A DNA stretch of 64,000 nt from CAYZWU01 sp964482235. Lineage in GTDB: Bacteria; Planctomycetota; B15-G4; CAYZWU01. The translations under genes were made by a program, and so were the position numbers. The DNA lies in contig CAYZWU010000021.1 of assembly GCA_964482235.1 (NCBI GenBank), positions 1-64,000 on the forward strand, written 5' to 3'. Below are positions 52,639 to 61,507 of this stretch, piece by piece (the first letter of the stretch is position 1; every line of letters begins with the position of its first letter). The notes beneath the pieces were generated by a model. The model did no database searches, was not told the DNA's origin, and saw nothing but the letters and a program-made list of their open reading frames with translations.

Positions 52639-54426
52639 CTATATTGGATAGTGATTCTCATCCCATCCGATGTCGGGAAATCCCGGATTAGGATGTGGTC
52701 TATCTTCATTCTCGAAGTCCTTCGGGGGGCAATATTCCCTTTTTCCGACATCAATACATGGGCTCATATTGTTCTGATCGATAAAGGTCAACCGGAACCA
52801 TGTTTGGTCCACGAAGAGCGGATCCTCGCTTCTATTGCCCGGTCCCGGCCAAACCCCTCCACCGATATCGCAATACTCCACCTGCACATTTCCTCCGTTG
52901 ACCACGAGCTCCGTGGACACGTTGTTGTAGATGATCGTGTTCTGGAAGAACGCGGCCACAGGGGCGGCGCAAAAGGAACCGCTCCCCGAACCAAGAGGAT
53001 TCTGCACGTCGTTCAGACTCAAGGTGCAGTTGCGGATGAACGGGTCTCCATTCATGATGAATAGGCCCGCACCACCGAGCGGCGTATACTGGCTCCTATT
53101 GAGGATCTTGTTCCGGACGATCAAGTTGTTGTAAATGTCCGCTTCCGAATCGTCCGAATCGTAGTAGATTCCTGCACCACCATTGTAGACCTGGTTGTTC
53201 TGGATCACGTTGGCAGCAATCTCGATGAGCGAGACGTCACCGTCGTCGGCGTAGAAGTAGATCCCGCCGCCGCATCCCTTCAACGTATCCTCGTTGTCCA
53301 GGATCCGGTTCCACTTGATGAGACACTCCGACGGTTCGTCGAGATGGATTCCCGATCCGCCATAGAGATTGTCCTGCTGGCCGTACGGGTCCTGTGCGTT
53401 GGTCTTGTTGTAGCGGATGAAGTTCGACAGGATCGTGACCTCAGAATCACGGGCCATGATCCCTCCCCCATTGTAAACACACTCGTTATAATAGATGTGA
53501 TTCTGACTGATAACCACTTCATCACTGCAGGACTCGAGAAATATTCCTCCTCCCTCGATCGGGTTGAGGCTCGGGTTGACGTTGTTGTAGAAAATGTAGT
53601 TACCGTCCTTGATCTCCGGTGTTGAATATGAGCAGAAGATTCCACCACCGTAATAAGCCTCGTTGCCTCCGTCCTGGTACTGCTGGTTCTGGAGAAACGT
53701 CCCGATCAGGTTGCCTCCGATGTAGGGAGCCGCCTCTGCTACGCAGGCAATTCCTCCCCCGCTGTTCGCCTTGTTGTCGATGATCGTGTTGCTCTCGATG
53801 GTCGGCGAGCTCGCGCTGCAGTAGATGCCGCCGCCGATATCGATGGGGAGATCGTGATCCCGGATCATGTTTTCGGAGATATCGGGATTCGAACCGAGTA
53901 TGCAGGCGATCCCGCCCCCGTAGGCGCTGCTGTTCTCGGAGATGGTGTTGGTTTCTATCACGGGATTCGCGCTGTTCGTGCAGCAAATCCCGCCGCCCGT
54001 ACTTGCTCCGTGATTCTGCAGAATCGAGTTGTTCTTTATCGTCGGCGACGAGCCGTCGCAGATGATTCCACCGCCGTAGGTGGCAGATCCGTTCGTGATC
54101 ACGAAGCCGTTCAGTATGGCGTTTGCGTTCTCGCCGCTGTCGAATGTCACGACGCTGCCGTTTTGTCCGCCGTCGATCGTGGCGCCTCCCGGATTCTCGC
54201 TCCTGATGGACAGGTTCTTCCCCTTGTAATCGATGTTCTCGTTGTATGTGCCGTCCTTGACTATGATCCTGTGCGGCGGCTGCAGGTTGTCGATCGCATC
54301 CTGGATGGTCGTGAACTCCTCGCCGGTTCCCACGTAGTGGTCCAGCTGGACCTGCCCGAACAAGGGCGTGCTCAAAATGCCGAGGAAAATGAAAGACAAA
54401 CCCGATACCCTGATATAACGAATCAT
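52639..54426 (-). CDS. Secreted right-handed parallel beta-helix protein
   Basis: A 595-aa secreted protein with a signal peptide (about 5-24) and a long beta-helix of repeated coils GGGIxC-xxSSPxIxxNxI. The region from about residue 85 to 480 contains at least ten. The helix begins with the common TIQDAIDN and DGTYNENIDYKGKNLSIRSENPG motif that starts many such proteins and caps the coil. The C-terminal part ends SPCIDVGKREY ... DIGWDENHYPI, lacking the extra beta domain of the neighbouring gene. The two are paralogues, each with its own leader. The fold is shared by polysaccharide lyases and adhesins, so function is open. Confidence 0.8.
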   Translation of the reverse strand: MIRYIRVSGLSFIFLGILSTPLFGQVQLDHYVGTGEEFTTIQDAIDNLQPPHRIIVKDGTYNENIDYKGKNLSIRSENPGGATIDGGQNGSVVTFDSGENANAILNGFVITNGSATYGGGIICDGSSPTIKNNSILQNHGASTGGGICCTNSANPVIETNTISENSSAYGGGIACILGSNPDISENMIRDHDLPIDIGGGIYCSASSPTIESNTIIDNKANSGGGIACVAEAAPYIGGNLIGTFLQNQQYQDGGNEAYYGGGIFCSYSTPEIKDGNYIFYNNVNPSLNPIEGGGIFLESCSDEVVISQNHIYYNECVYNGGGIMARDSEVTILSNFIRYNKTNAQDPYGQQDNLYGGSGIHLDEPSECLIKWNRILDNEDTLKGCGGGIYFYADDGDVSLIEIAANVIQNNQVYNGGAGIYYDSDDSEADIYNNLIVRNKILNRSQYTPLGGAGLFIMNGDPFIRNCTLSLNDVQNPLGSGSGSFCAAPVAAFFQNTIIYNNVSTELVVNGGNVQVEYCDIGGGVWPGPGNRSEDPLFVDQTWFRLTFIDQNNMSPCIDVGKREYCPPKDFENEDRPHPNPGFPDIGWDENHYPI

Positions 54427-54748
54427 GGAAGCCCTCCTCGAAATGTCAAAAGAAACGAATCGATCCTGGACAGACTGCGAGAACAGTCCGGGTATCCTTC
54501 GTGAAATCGCATGGATTCCGGACCATAACTGCAGTCACGCGTGTAGGCGCACGAAATCGTCAGTCAGTTTTCTTTCGCGAAAGAGTTGGGCAATCGTCCC
54601 TTGCCCGTCTTCAATTCAACGGACAGTCTAACCGATCGGGTTTTTTTTTTTTTTTCAACCGTATTTAATCTTTTTTGGAAAAGAAATTTCTCTTCAGACC
54701 ATTGCACAAGACACCTGTGTGATTTGAATTGCTGGAGTGTACTGACTG
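54427..54748. other. 322-base gene-free stretch
   Basis: This lies upstream of the beta-helix gene and downstream of the aspartyl-protease-like gene, both leftward. It contains the 8-bp palindrome CCGATCGG directly followed by a run of 15 T on the plus strand. No rightward gene precedes the run, so it is not an obvious terminator. The right part is AT-rich. No coding frame or clear promoter was found. Confidence 0.5.
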
Positions 54749-55726
54749 CTAGCGCCGCTCAGCCTGCCGCGGGGGAGGGATCCGCTCGAGGGTGATTGTC
54801 CCGTTGACCGTGTCGAAGGTGACGCAGAAGCGCTTCAGGAAATCGTTGCCCAGCACGCCCACGGGAGTTTTCGACGAGACGATGGGATTGGCGGCATCCT
54901 CTCCGGGCAAAGCGGCGGGATCGGCTTCCTTTTTTCTTTTCCTGAAAACGAAGCGTAGGCTCTCGTCGGTGAGCTCCACGTCCTCGCAGAGAAGGGAAGC
55001 CGGCGCCTTGCCCTTGCGCCATCCGGCCTGGAAGGCCAGCTCCTTGTCGACCCACGATGCGGGACAGGCCGTGCTCAGCTGGAAAGGTGCGGCCACCTTG
55101 CCGTTGATCGTCACGTCGAGCCTGGAGGGAAAGGGAATAGGGCTGAAAGGAACCTGGTCTCTCGCTCTCCCGGCGACACCGCCGGCAGGCTCGCCCTTCT
55201 TCTCCGCCGGAGTCACCGAGGCCGGCTCGATCTTCAGGCGGTAGCTCCTGAAGTCGAGATGAACCTTCTTTCCGAAGAGGGCCTTCATGCCGATCGACCC
55301 GCAGACGCCGCTGCCAACGAGCACCGTGGCGCGCCGCTTCGACAGGTCGTGCATCAGGGGGCACGGCTTCACCAGGGGAACGAGCTCGTCGAGGTAGGCG
55401 GTCCCCAGCTTCAGGGTGACCTTCTCCCCCTCGCTCCACCCGATCTTCTCGGCGAACCACTTCTCGATCCGGCAGGCCGGACGGCAGCCCGTATCGAGGA
55501 GAAAGAGCCCCAGCTCGAGGCGGTCGCCCTTCTTGACAACGGTTTCGACAAGGAGATACCCGTCGAGGAGAAGCAGTCCCGCACCGTCCTCGAAATGACC
55601 GAGTCCGCCGAGGATCCTGTTCTGAAGCCCCTCGCCCTTGGCGGTCTTCTCCCGCACGGCGTTCTGCGTGAAGCCTGAAAGCCCCAGGGCGAGAAGAGCA
55701 AGAAATGTCCACATCGATTTGCGCAC
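54749..55726 (-). CDS. Bilobal retropepsin-like aspartyl protease homologue
   Basis: A 325-aa exported protein with a short signal (SMWTFLALLALGLSG). Two related lobes are visible. The first has the DTG active-site motif at residues 78-80 (LFLLDTGCRPACR) and ends GSIGMKALFGKKVHLDFRSYRLKIEP. The second has STA at 218-220 where DTG would be (FQLSTACPASW) and ends GVLGNDFLKRFCVTFDTVNGTITLER. Only one catalytic Asp remains, unless it works as a homodimer, so it may be an inactive or unusual member. The GTG at 55726 is chosen from AGGAGG eight bases upstream. The opposite-facing kinase gene begins 239 bases away. Confidence 0.72.
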   Translation of the reverse strand: MRKSMWTFLALLALGLSGFTQNAVREKTAKGEGLQNRILGGLGHFEDGAGLLLLDGYLLVETVVKKGDRLELGLFLLDTGCRPACRIEKWFAEKIGWSEGEKVTLKLGTAYLDELVPLVKPCPLMHDLSKRRATVLVGSGVCGSIGMKALFGKKVHLDFRSYRLKIEPASVTPAEKKGEPAGGVAGRARDQVPFSPIPFPSRLDVTINGKVAAPFQLSTACPASWVDKELAFQAGWRKGKAPASLLCEDVELTDESLRFVFRKRKKEADPAALPGEDAANPIVSSKTPVGVLGNDFLKRFCVTFDTVNGTITLERIPPPRQAERR

Positions 55727-55965
55727 CAGACTTTCCTCCTCTCGAGGTGCATCCGAGTCCTCGCATCGAAAGGTCCGGAACTCCCGAAAAGCGTCCGATA
55801 AGTATAACATGCCCATTCCGGATCAGGGAAGGCTTGATCGGCCCAGATCGGCGCCCTATGATCTGGACAGGCTGATTAACCGAACGATCAGCCTTCGGGC
55901 AGATCTGCCGGGCAGGCCCCTGTCGGAAGAAGATTCGACGGTACCCTTTTCGAAAGAGGTGGCTG

Positions 55966-57303
55966 ATGAGCAAGAGGGATGCAAGCAACGCCCCCGGGGA
56001 AAAAGGCGCTTCCCGTACGCGCTACGAGCGCAGGGCGCTGCTCGGCGAGGGCGGCATGGGCAAGGTCTACGAGGCCTTCGACCGCAGCCTGCGGCGCGAC
56101 GTTGCGATCAAGATCCTCAAGGCCGAGAAGATCGATCCCCAGACGGACATCCTGGAACGGTTCATCGACGAGGCCCAGATCACCGCCCAGCTGCAGCACC
56201 CGGGCATCGTTCCGCTCTACGACCTGGGAACGCTCACCGACAAGCGCCCCTACTTCACCATGAAGCCGCTCAAGGGGATCACTCTCCAGGAGGTGATCGA
56301 GAACGCCGCCCTGCCCGGCTCGGAATGGACGCTGCAGAGGATGCTGCAGATCTTCATCAGGATCTGCGAGTCCGTGGCCTACGCCCACTCGCGCGACGTG
56401 ATCCACCGCGACCTCAAACCGGCCAACATCATGGTGGGCGACTACGGCGAAGTGATCATCATGGACTGGGGCATCTCCAAGATCGTGCGGTCCGGAAAGC
56501 CCGCTCCCGACGCCTCAGACCCGGAGGAGAAGGCCGGCGCGGAGGAGCGCGTGCTGGACACGGACAGGAAGATCAAGGCCGAGCACACCCAGTACGGCGC
56601 CCTGATCGGCACGCTGCAGTACATGCCGCCCGAACAGGCCAGGGGGCGCCTCGACGAGATCGATGAGCGGAGCGACATCTACTCGCTCGGCGTGATCCTC
56701 TACGAGATGCTCACCAAGAAACTCCCCTTCGACGACGACACCTACATCAACTTCTCCTTTGTCGAGGCCGAGGCGCTGGCGCCGCACCTGGTCGTCCCGT
56801 CGATCCCCGGGACGATCTCGCGCATCTGCCTCCGGTGCATCGCCCCGCAGCGGGAGAGGCGCTACAACTCCGTGAAGGAAGTGATCCAGGAGATCAACCT
56901 CTTCCTCGATCTCGGCGCATCGTTCAACCGCCGCTCCTTTCCCGCCGGCAGGCGGATCATCAGCAAGGGATCGCCGGCCGACGAGGCGTTCTTCATCGTC
57001 AACGGCCGCGCCGAGGTCCACGACGAGCACGAGGGGAACAGGGTCGTCTTCGCCACCCTGACGGCGGGCGACGTGTTCGGCGAGATCGGCATCTTCACCA
57101 ACGAGGCGCGCAACGCCCACGTCTCCGCCGTGACGGACGTCGATGTCCTGGTCTTCGACCGCGAATCGATCCGGGGAGAGCTGAGCAAGATCCAGCCGTG
57201 GATGGGCAACATGATCAACAACCTGGCGGAAAAGCTCGTCAAGCTCAATAGGAAGTACGCCGACCTGGAGGCGCGGAAGGGTGATCAGGGGCAGGATCTC
57301 TGA
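55966..57303 (+). CDS. Ser/Thr protein kinase with C-terminal cyclic-nucleotide-binding domain
   Basis: A 445-aa cytoplasmic-looking protein. The kinase domain (about 20-300) has LLGEGGMGKVYEA, DVAIKILK, HRDLKPAN at 147-154, DWG in place of DFG (MDWGISK) and GTLQYMPPEQARG. A cNMP-binding domain (about 325-430) follows, with SKGSPADEAFFIVNGRAEVH and GDVFGEIGIFTNEARNAHVSAVTD. The phosphate-binding cassette region GEIGIFTNEARNAHV keeps the Glu and Arg expected for cyclic nucleotide contact. No membrane helix was seen. AGAGG lies seven bases upstream of ATG 55966. The layout suggests kinase control by cAMP or cGMP in one polypeptide; partners are unknown. Confidence 0.88.
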   Translation: MSKRDASNAPGEKGASRTRYERRALLGEGGMGKVYEAFDRSLRRDVAIKILKAEKIDPQTDILERFIDEAQITAQLQHPGIVPLYDLGTLTDKRPYFTMKPLKGITLQEVIENAALPGSEWTLQRMLQIFIRICESVAYAHSRDVIHRDLKPANIMVGDYGEVIIMDWGISKIVRSGKPAPDASDPEEKAGAEERVLDTDRKIKAEHTQYGALIGTLQYMPPEQARGRLDEIDERSDIYSLGVILYEMLTKKLPFDDDTYINFSFVEAEALAPHLVVPSIPGTISRICLRCIAPQRERRYNSVKEVIQEINLFLDLGASFNRRSFPAGRRIISKGSPADEAFFIVNGRAEVHDEHEGNRVVFATLTAGDVFGEIGIFTNEARNAHVSAVTDVDVLVFDRESIRGELSKIQPWMGNMINNLAEKLVKLNRKYADLEARKGDQGQDL

Positions 57304-57328
57304 TTCATCGGCCGGTGTGAAGGGATCG

Positions 57329-58213
57329 TCACAGCAGGAAGTCGAGTACCGCGCCGGCCACGTCCTCGATCGAGCGGAGACGGGCAGCCACGCCTTCCGC
57401 CTCCCGCCCCCAGAGCCGGGTCAGCGCAGGGTTCATCGTGTGGGAGCGGACGCTCAGATCCTCGATGTTCCCGTGGTCGCTGGTTAGGAGCACCACCGTC
57501 TCGTCGAGTTCGACCTCGGCCAGCACCGCCTCGAGAAAGAGCTCCAGCTTCTCGATCTCCGCAACGGCGCGCTCCATCTCCTGCGCATGGCCGGCCATGT
57601 CGGTGCGGAAGTACTCGAAGAGGAGGAAGTCGTAATCCCGCGACCGCCTCCCGAGTATCCCGCCGGCTTCTTCCGGCGTGAATAGGGGAAGCTCGAAGCC
57701 CTTCTCCCTGAGCGTGACATTGGTGAACTCGTTGTAGATCGCCCGCCTCTCGGTCACGTCGTCGAGAGAGAAAAAGGGAAGACCGGCCGCCCGGTTGTTC
57801 CACGTCGTCACGGAGAGAGGCTTGTTCCAGATCTCGTCGCCCAGCTCGAAGAAGAGGGGGCGGTAGGCGTTCAGGAAGGCGGCGGACAGGCCGGCCTCCA
57901 CCAGGCGGCGCGACAGGGAGAACTCGTGGATCACCCGGCGGAGCGTCTTGTTCGGGAATCCGAAGAGATGGCGATCGATGATCCTGGCCGCGTTCTTTCC
58001 CGTGAGCAGCGTCGTCTGGCCGGTGGCGCTCTGCGGCAGCCCGGGAACCCCCAGCGTCGCGTCGAGCCCCAGCGAGACGCCGTCCCGCGGCGCCGGGCCG
58101 CTCGAGAAGAGGGAGAGTCTTCCCTCGGGAACGGCGGCGATCGGATTCCGCTCCCGGTTCCTCTCCCCCACACCGAGACCGTCCACGAAGATCATCAGGA
58201 CACGCCGCTTCAT
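57329..58213 (-). CDS. Phosphopentomutase/phosphoglycerate-mutase-type metalloenzyme
   Basis: A 294-aa protein of the alkaline phosphatase superfamily, in the branch that holds GpmI and DeoB. The N-terminus has the metal-binding Asp in MIFVDGLGVG. The nucleophile region is QSATGQTTLLTG, and later metal ligands are in FRTDMAGH, LTSDHGNIED and SHTMNPAL. It is much shorter than GpmI (about 510 aa), so it lacks the inserted phosphotransferase domain. The substrate could be a sugar phosphate or another phosphomonoester. It converges on the kinase gene (25-base gap) and diverges from the RsmG-SpoU gene. Confidence 0.82.
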   Translation of the reverse strand: MKRRVLMIFVDGLGVGERNRERNPIAAVPEGRLSLFSSGPAPRDGVSLGLDATLGVPGLPQSATGQTTLLTGKNAARIIDRHLFGFPNKTLRRVIHEFSLSRRLVEAGLSAAFLNAYRPLFFELGDEIWNKPLSVTTWNNRAAGLPFFSLDDVTERRAIYNEFTNVTLREKGFELPLFTPEEAGGILGRRSRDYDFLLFEYFRTDMAGHAQEMERAVAEIEKLELFLEAVLAEVELDETVVLLTSDHGNIEDLSVRSHTMNPALTRLWGREAEGVAARLRSIEDVAGAVLDFLL

Positions 58214-58326
58214 CGAGACTCTTTACCTTTCCTTCGCTGGACAGAAAAAAACAAGAACCGCCCCGCAGCCGCTTGCATTGATCGTGCCGCCTTGACGGGG
58301 ACGGTCGAATATCTTTCACTCATTCT

Positions 58327-59793
58327 ATGAATCGGAACAGCCCGCGTCATCCTTTCCGTGGAAATCGCAAGCAGCCGGGGCCGGAGAGCCTCGGCGAGCT
58401 GATGGCCGAGGCCGGAGTCCGTCTCGACGCAGGGCAGGTTCGATCGCTCTGGACGTTCCACACCCTTCTGAGAAAGCGGAACGCCGAGCTGAACATGACC
58501 CGGATCCACAACTTCGAGATGATGGTGATCAAGCATTACGTCGACTCGATCGTGGTGTCCGGCCTCTTTGATCTGCCCTCCCCCCTTCTCGATATAGGGA
58601 GCGGTGCCGGCTTTCCCGGAATCCCCCTCAAGATTGCCTGCCCCGAGAAGAAGCTCGTCCTGGCCGAGGGGCGGGCGCGCCGCGCCGATTTCCTGAAGGA
58701 AGCGGTGGACCTCCTCGGCCTCGAGGGAGTCGAGGTCTTCAGCGGCAAGGTCACGCAGCGCTTCGACATCCCGGTGCGCGGCGTGATCACGCGGGCCCTG
58801 GAAGACATCCCCGGCACGTTGCAGAGAGTCTTTCCCTTCCTGCCGGGCGGAGCGCCCGTTCTCTTCATGAAGGGACCCGGCTGCGACAAGGAGATAGAAG
58901 AAGCGGCCGAGAAGGCGGGCGCCGCCTTTCGCCTGGCACTGGACAAGGGCTACGAGCTGCCCTTGATCGGGGACGGCCGGCGGCTCGTGGTTTTCGAGCG
59001 GCGCATCGAGGAGGTGAGCCACCCGGCCTTCGCGGGACCGGTCAGGGAGATCGAGTCGCCCTCCAACAGGGAGTACCGGAAGCTTGCCGCCCTACTCACC
59101 GGCCAGGGTATTCGCAAGCACGGCATGGCGCTCTTCTCGGGCGCCCGACCGATCGGGGAGCTTCTCGGATCGTACCGCGACTCCTGCAAGGGATGGATCA
59201 CGCAGAGACGGGGCGGCCCGCCTCCCCCGCAGGAAGCGGCCGATTTGCTCACCTGGTATCGCCTGAGCGCCCCGCTCTTCCGCGAGCTCGACGTTTCGGG
59301 AACGGGGAATCCGCTGCTCCTGGCCGAGCGGCCTCCCCTTCCCACATGGAAAGGCGGCCCCCTTCCCGAGGGCTGCACGCTGCTGATCCCCTTCCAGGAT
59401 CCGGAAAACGTCGGCGCCGTGATCCGGTCGGCCGCCGCTTTCGGGGTGGCGCAGATCGTGCTCCTTGCCGAGGCGGCCAACCCCTTCCTCCCGAAGAGCC
59501 AGAGGGCGGCCGGGAGCACCCTCTTCCGTGTTCCCCTCTTCAAGGGACCGTCGCTCAAGGAGATCGATGCCGCCGACCTTCCCCTCGTGACGCTCTCGGC
59601 GCGAGGCCGGAGCGTGGCGGCCTTCGACTTCCCCCGTCGATTCGCCCTCCTGGCCGGTATGGAAGGTCCCGGTCTGCCTGACAGGCTCCGCAAGGGCAAG
59701 GCGCTCGCCATCGAGATGGAGGAGGGAGTCGAATCCCTCAACGCCGCGACGTCCGTTGCGGTGGCGCTCTATGCCTGGCGCCGGGGAAGGTAG
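58327..59793 (+). CDS. rsmG: RsmG fused to a SpoU-family RNA methyltransferase
   Basis: A 488-aa fusion of two methyltransferases. Residues 1-235 are RsmG (GidB), which makes m7G527 in 16S rRNA: SAM motif LLDIGSGAGFPGIPLKIA, LNMTRI and TRALEDI. Residues about 255-488 are a SpoU/TrmH 2'-O-methyltransferase with an N-terminal substrate-binding part and the knotted core motifs PENVGAVIRSAAAFGV, LLAGMEGPGLPDRL and EMEEGVESLNAATSVAVALY. The three core motifs are complete, so both activities may be real. The target of the second could be rRNA or tRNA. There is no parA/parB gene next to rsmG here, unlike in many bacteria. Confidence 0.88.
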   Translation: MNRNSPRHPFRGNRKQPGPESLGELMAEAGVRLDAGQVRSLWTFHTLLRKRNAELNMTRIHNFEMMVIKHYVDSIVVSGLFDLPSPLLDIGSGAGFPGIPLKIACPEKKLVLAEGRARRADFLKEAVDLLGLEGVEVFSGKVTQRFDIPVRGVITRALEDIPGTLQRVFPFLPGGAPVLFMKGPGCDKEIEEAAEKAGAAFRLALDKGYELPLIGDGRRLVVFERRIEEVSHPAFAGPVREIESPSNREYRKLAALLTGQGIRKHGMALFSGARPIGELLGSYRDSCKGWITQRRGGPPPPQEAADLLTWYRLSAPLFRELDVSGTGNPLLLAERPPLPTWKGGPLPEGCTLLIPFQDPENVGAVIRSAAAFGVAQIVLLAEAANPFLPKSQRAAGSTLFRVPLFKGPSLKEIDAADLPLVTLSARGRSVAAFDFPRRFALLAGMEGPGLPDRLRKGKALAIEMEEGVESLNAATSVAVALYAWRRGR

Positions 59794-59916
59794 GCGCGCC
59801 CCGGCTGCCTCACTCCGGTGAGCCTGCGCTCGACGTTTTTTTGCAGCGTTAGGATCAACCCGCTTGAAAATGGTACCCTGAACCATCCGTTCCGGCATGC
59901 AAGGAGACCGTCAAAA

Positions 59917-61485
59917 ATGGGAATGACACTCAACCTCGCCGTCGCCGCCTGGCTCCTGCTATTCCCAGCCGGGGAGGAGCCTCCCACGCGGGCTGAAAAG
60001 AGCGGTTTCATCGAGACCAGCTCCTACATGGACGTCCTCGAGTTTCTGCACGTCCTGGAAACGAAGAGCGATCTGGTGCGCGTCGGCTTCTTCGGAACAT
60101 CGGCCGAGGGAAGGCCGCTCCCCGTGGCCCTGATCGGATCGCCCTGTCCCGAGTCGCCAGGCGACGTCGACAGGTCGCAGAAAACGGTGATCTGCATCCA
60201 GGCCAACATCCACGCCGGCGAGGTGGAAGGGAAGGACGCCTGCCTCATGCTGGTCCGTGAGGTTGCCTGCGGCGGGCTGCGCCCCCTGCTGGACCACGTC
60301 GTTCTCGTTGTGGTCCCGATCCTCAATGCCGACGGCAACGAGCGGTTCTCGAAGAGCAACAGACGGCATCAGGCCGGTCCGGAGGCGGGCGTTGGGACCC
60401 GGGCGAACGCCCAGAACCTCGACCTGAACCGCGACTTCATGAAGGTCGAGAGCCCGGAGGTGGCGGCGCTGTTCAAGGGCGTCCTCCTCCCATGGGATCC
60501 GGACCTCTTCGTGGACTGCCACACGACGAACGGCTCCCTTCACGACGAGCCGATCACCTGGTCTCCCCCGACCAACCCGCTGGCCGATCCCGTCGTCTTC
60601 GAGTTCAACCGAAACGTGATGCTTCCCTGGATCGCCTCGAGAACGAAGGAGCGGCACGGCTATCTCTCCATCCCCTACGGCAACTTCATGGACAGGAGGA
60701 ATCCGGAAAAGGGATGGCGAACCTTCGGGCACGAACCGCGGTACGCCTCGAACTACTGGGGATTCCGGAATCGGTTCTCCATCCTGATCGAGATGTACGT
60801 CTATGCGCCTTTCGAGATCCGCGTGCGCGCCTGCTACGGCTTCCTCGTGTCGATCGTCGAGTTCTGCGCCGCCCACGGCTCCAAGATGCGCATGAGGATC
60901 CGCGAGGCTGACAGAAGGGCGGAGGAAGGGCCGCGCCCCCTCTTCCACCACGAGTTCGAGCTGAAGGCCTTCCCCGATCCGGTCGTGATCCGGGGATATG
61001 TCCCGAAGCCCGGCAGGCGGGACCCGAAGAATCCCGGGGAGAAGGCCAGGCACGTCGTTCCCCATTACGGCGACTTCCGGCCCCTGGGGGATGGCAGACC
61101 GCTTCCGGAGAAGGGATACCTCTTCCCCAGGGGGCACACCAACGTGCGGGACAAGCTTTGCCAGCACGGCATCATCGTTCGCGAGCTCCACGAGGATGTG
61201 ACGGGGCGTTTCGAGGTGTTCAACATCAAGGAGATCGTCTTCTCCAGGTCGCTGTTCCAGGGGCACCTCACCCACACGTTCGAGGGGGAGTGGGCCGTCG
61301 AGGAGAAAACGGTGCAAGCCGGATTCTGCTTCGTCCCGATCGACCAGCCCCTCGCCATGCTCGCCGCCTACATGCTCGAGCCCGAGAGCGAGGACGGGCT
61401 CGCGTTCTGGAACTACATGGACCGATACATAACGCGGGGCACCTTCGATCCGCGGCCGGCGCCCTACCCAGTTCTGAGATGGTGA
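59917..61485 (+). CDS. M14-family zinc carboxypeptidase-like hydrolase
   Basis: A 522-aa protein with an N-terminal hydrophobic segment that may be a signal peptide (NLAVAAWLLLFPAG). The M14 zinc site is His99/Glu102 (NIHAGEVEG) with His202 (VDCHTTNGS), and the catalytic Glu is Glu292 (ILIEMYVYA). After about residue 330 comes a second, less conserved beta-rich domain. ATG 59917 is chosen with AAGGAG ten bases upstream; ATG 59923 is equally possible. Exported M14 members of this type trim peptides or cell-wall fragments. The C45 hydrolase gene follows closely. Confidence 0.85.
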   Translation: MGMTLNLAVAAWLLLFPAGEEPPTRAEKSGFIETSSYMDVLEFLHVLETKSDLVRVGFFGTSAEGRPLPVALIGSPCPESPGDVDRSQKTVICIQANIHAGEVEGKDACLMLVREVACGGLRPLLDHVVLVVVPILNADGNERFSKSNRRHQAGPEAGVGTRANAQNLDLNRDFMKVESPEVAALFKGVLLPWDPDLFVDCHTTNGSLHDEPITWSPPTNPLADPVVFEFNRNVMLPWIASRTKERHGYLSIPYGNFMDRRNPEKGWRTFGHEPRYASNYWGFRNRFSILIEMYVYAPFEIRVRACYGFLVSIVEFCAAHGSKMRMRIREADRRAEEGPRPLFHHEFELKAFPDPVVIRGYVPKPGRRDPKNPGEKARHVVPHYGDFRPLGDGRPLPEKGYLFPRGHTNVRDKLCQHGIIVRELHEDVTGRFEVFNIKEIVFSRSLFQGHLTHTFEGEWAVEEKTVQAGFCFVPIDQPLAMLAAYMLEPESEDGLAFWNYMDRYITRGTFDPRPAPYPVLRW

Positions 61486-61507
61486 CATCATGATCGGTGG
61501 AGACAAG

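Noticed and set aside
51500..54200. CRISPR-like or tandem DNA repeats
   Set aside because: The periodicity comes from beta-helix coils in protein; the DNA units differ in length and sequence and have no constant repeats or spacers.
54641..54655. Run of 15 T as an intrinsic terminator
   Set aside because: It would act on the plus strand, where no gene lies upstream; the CCGATCGG palindrome before it has no loop. A homopolymer tract or sequencing slip is as likely.
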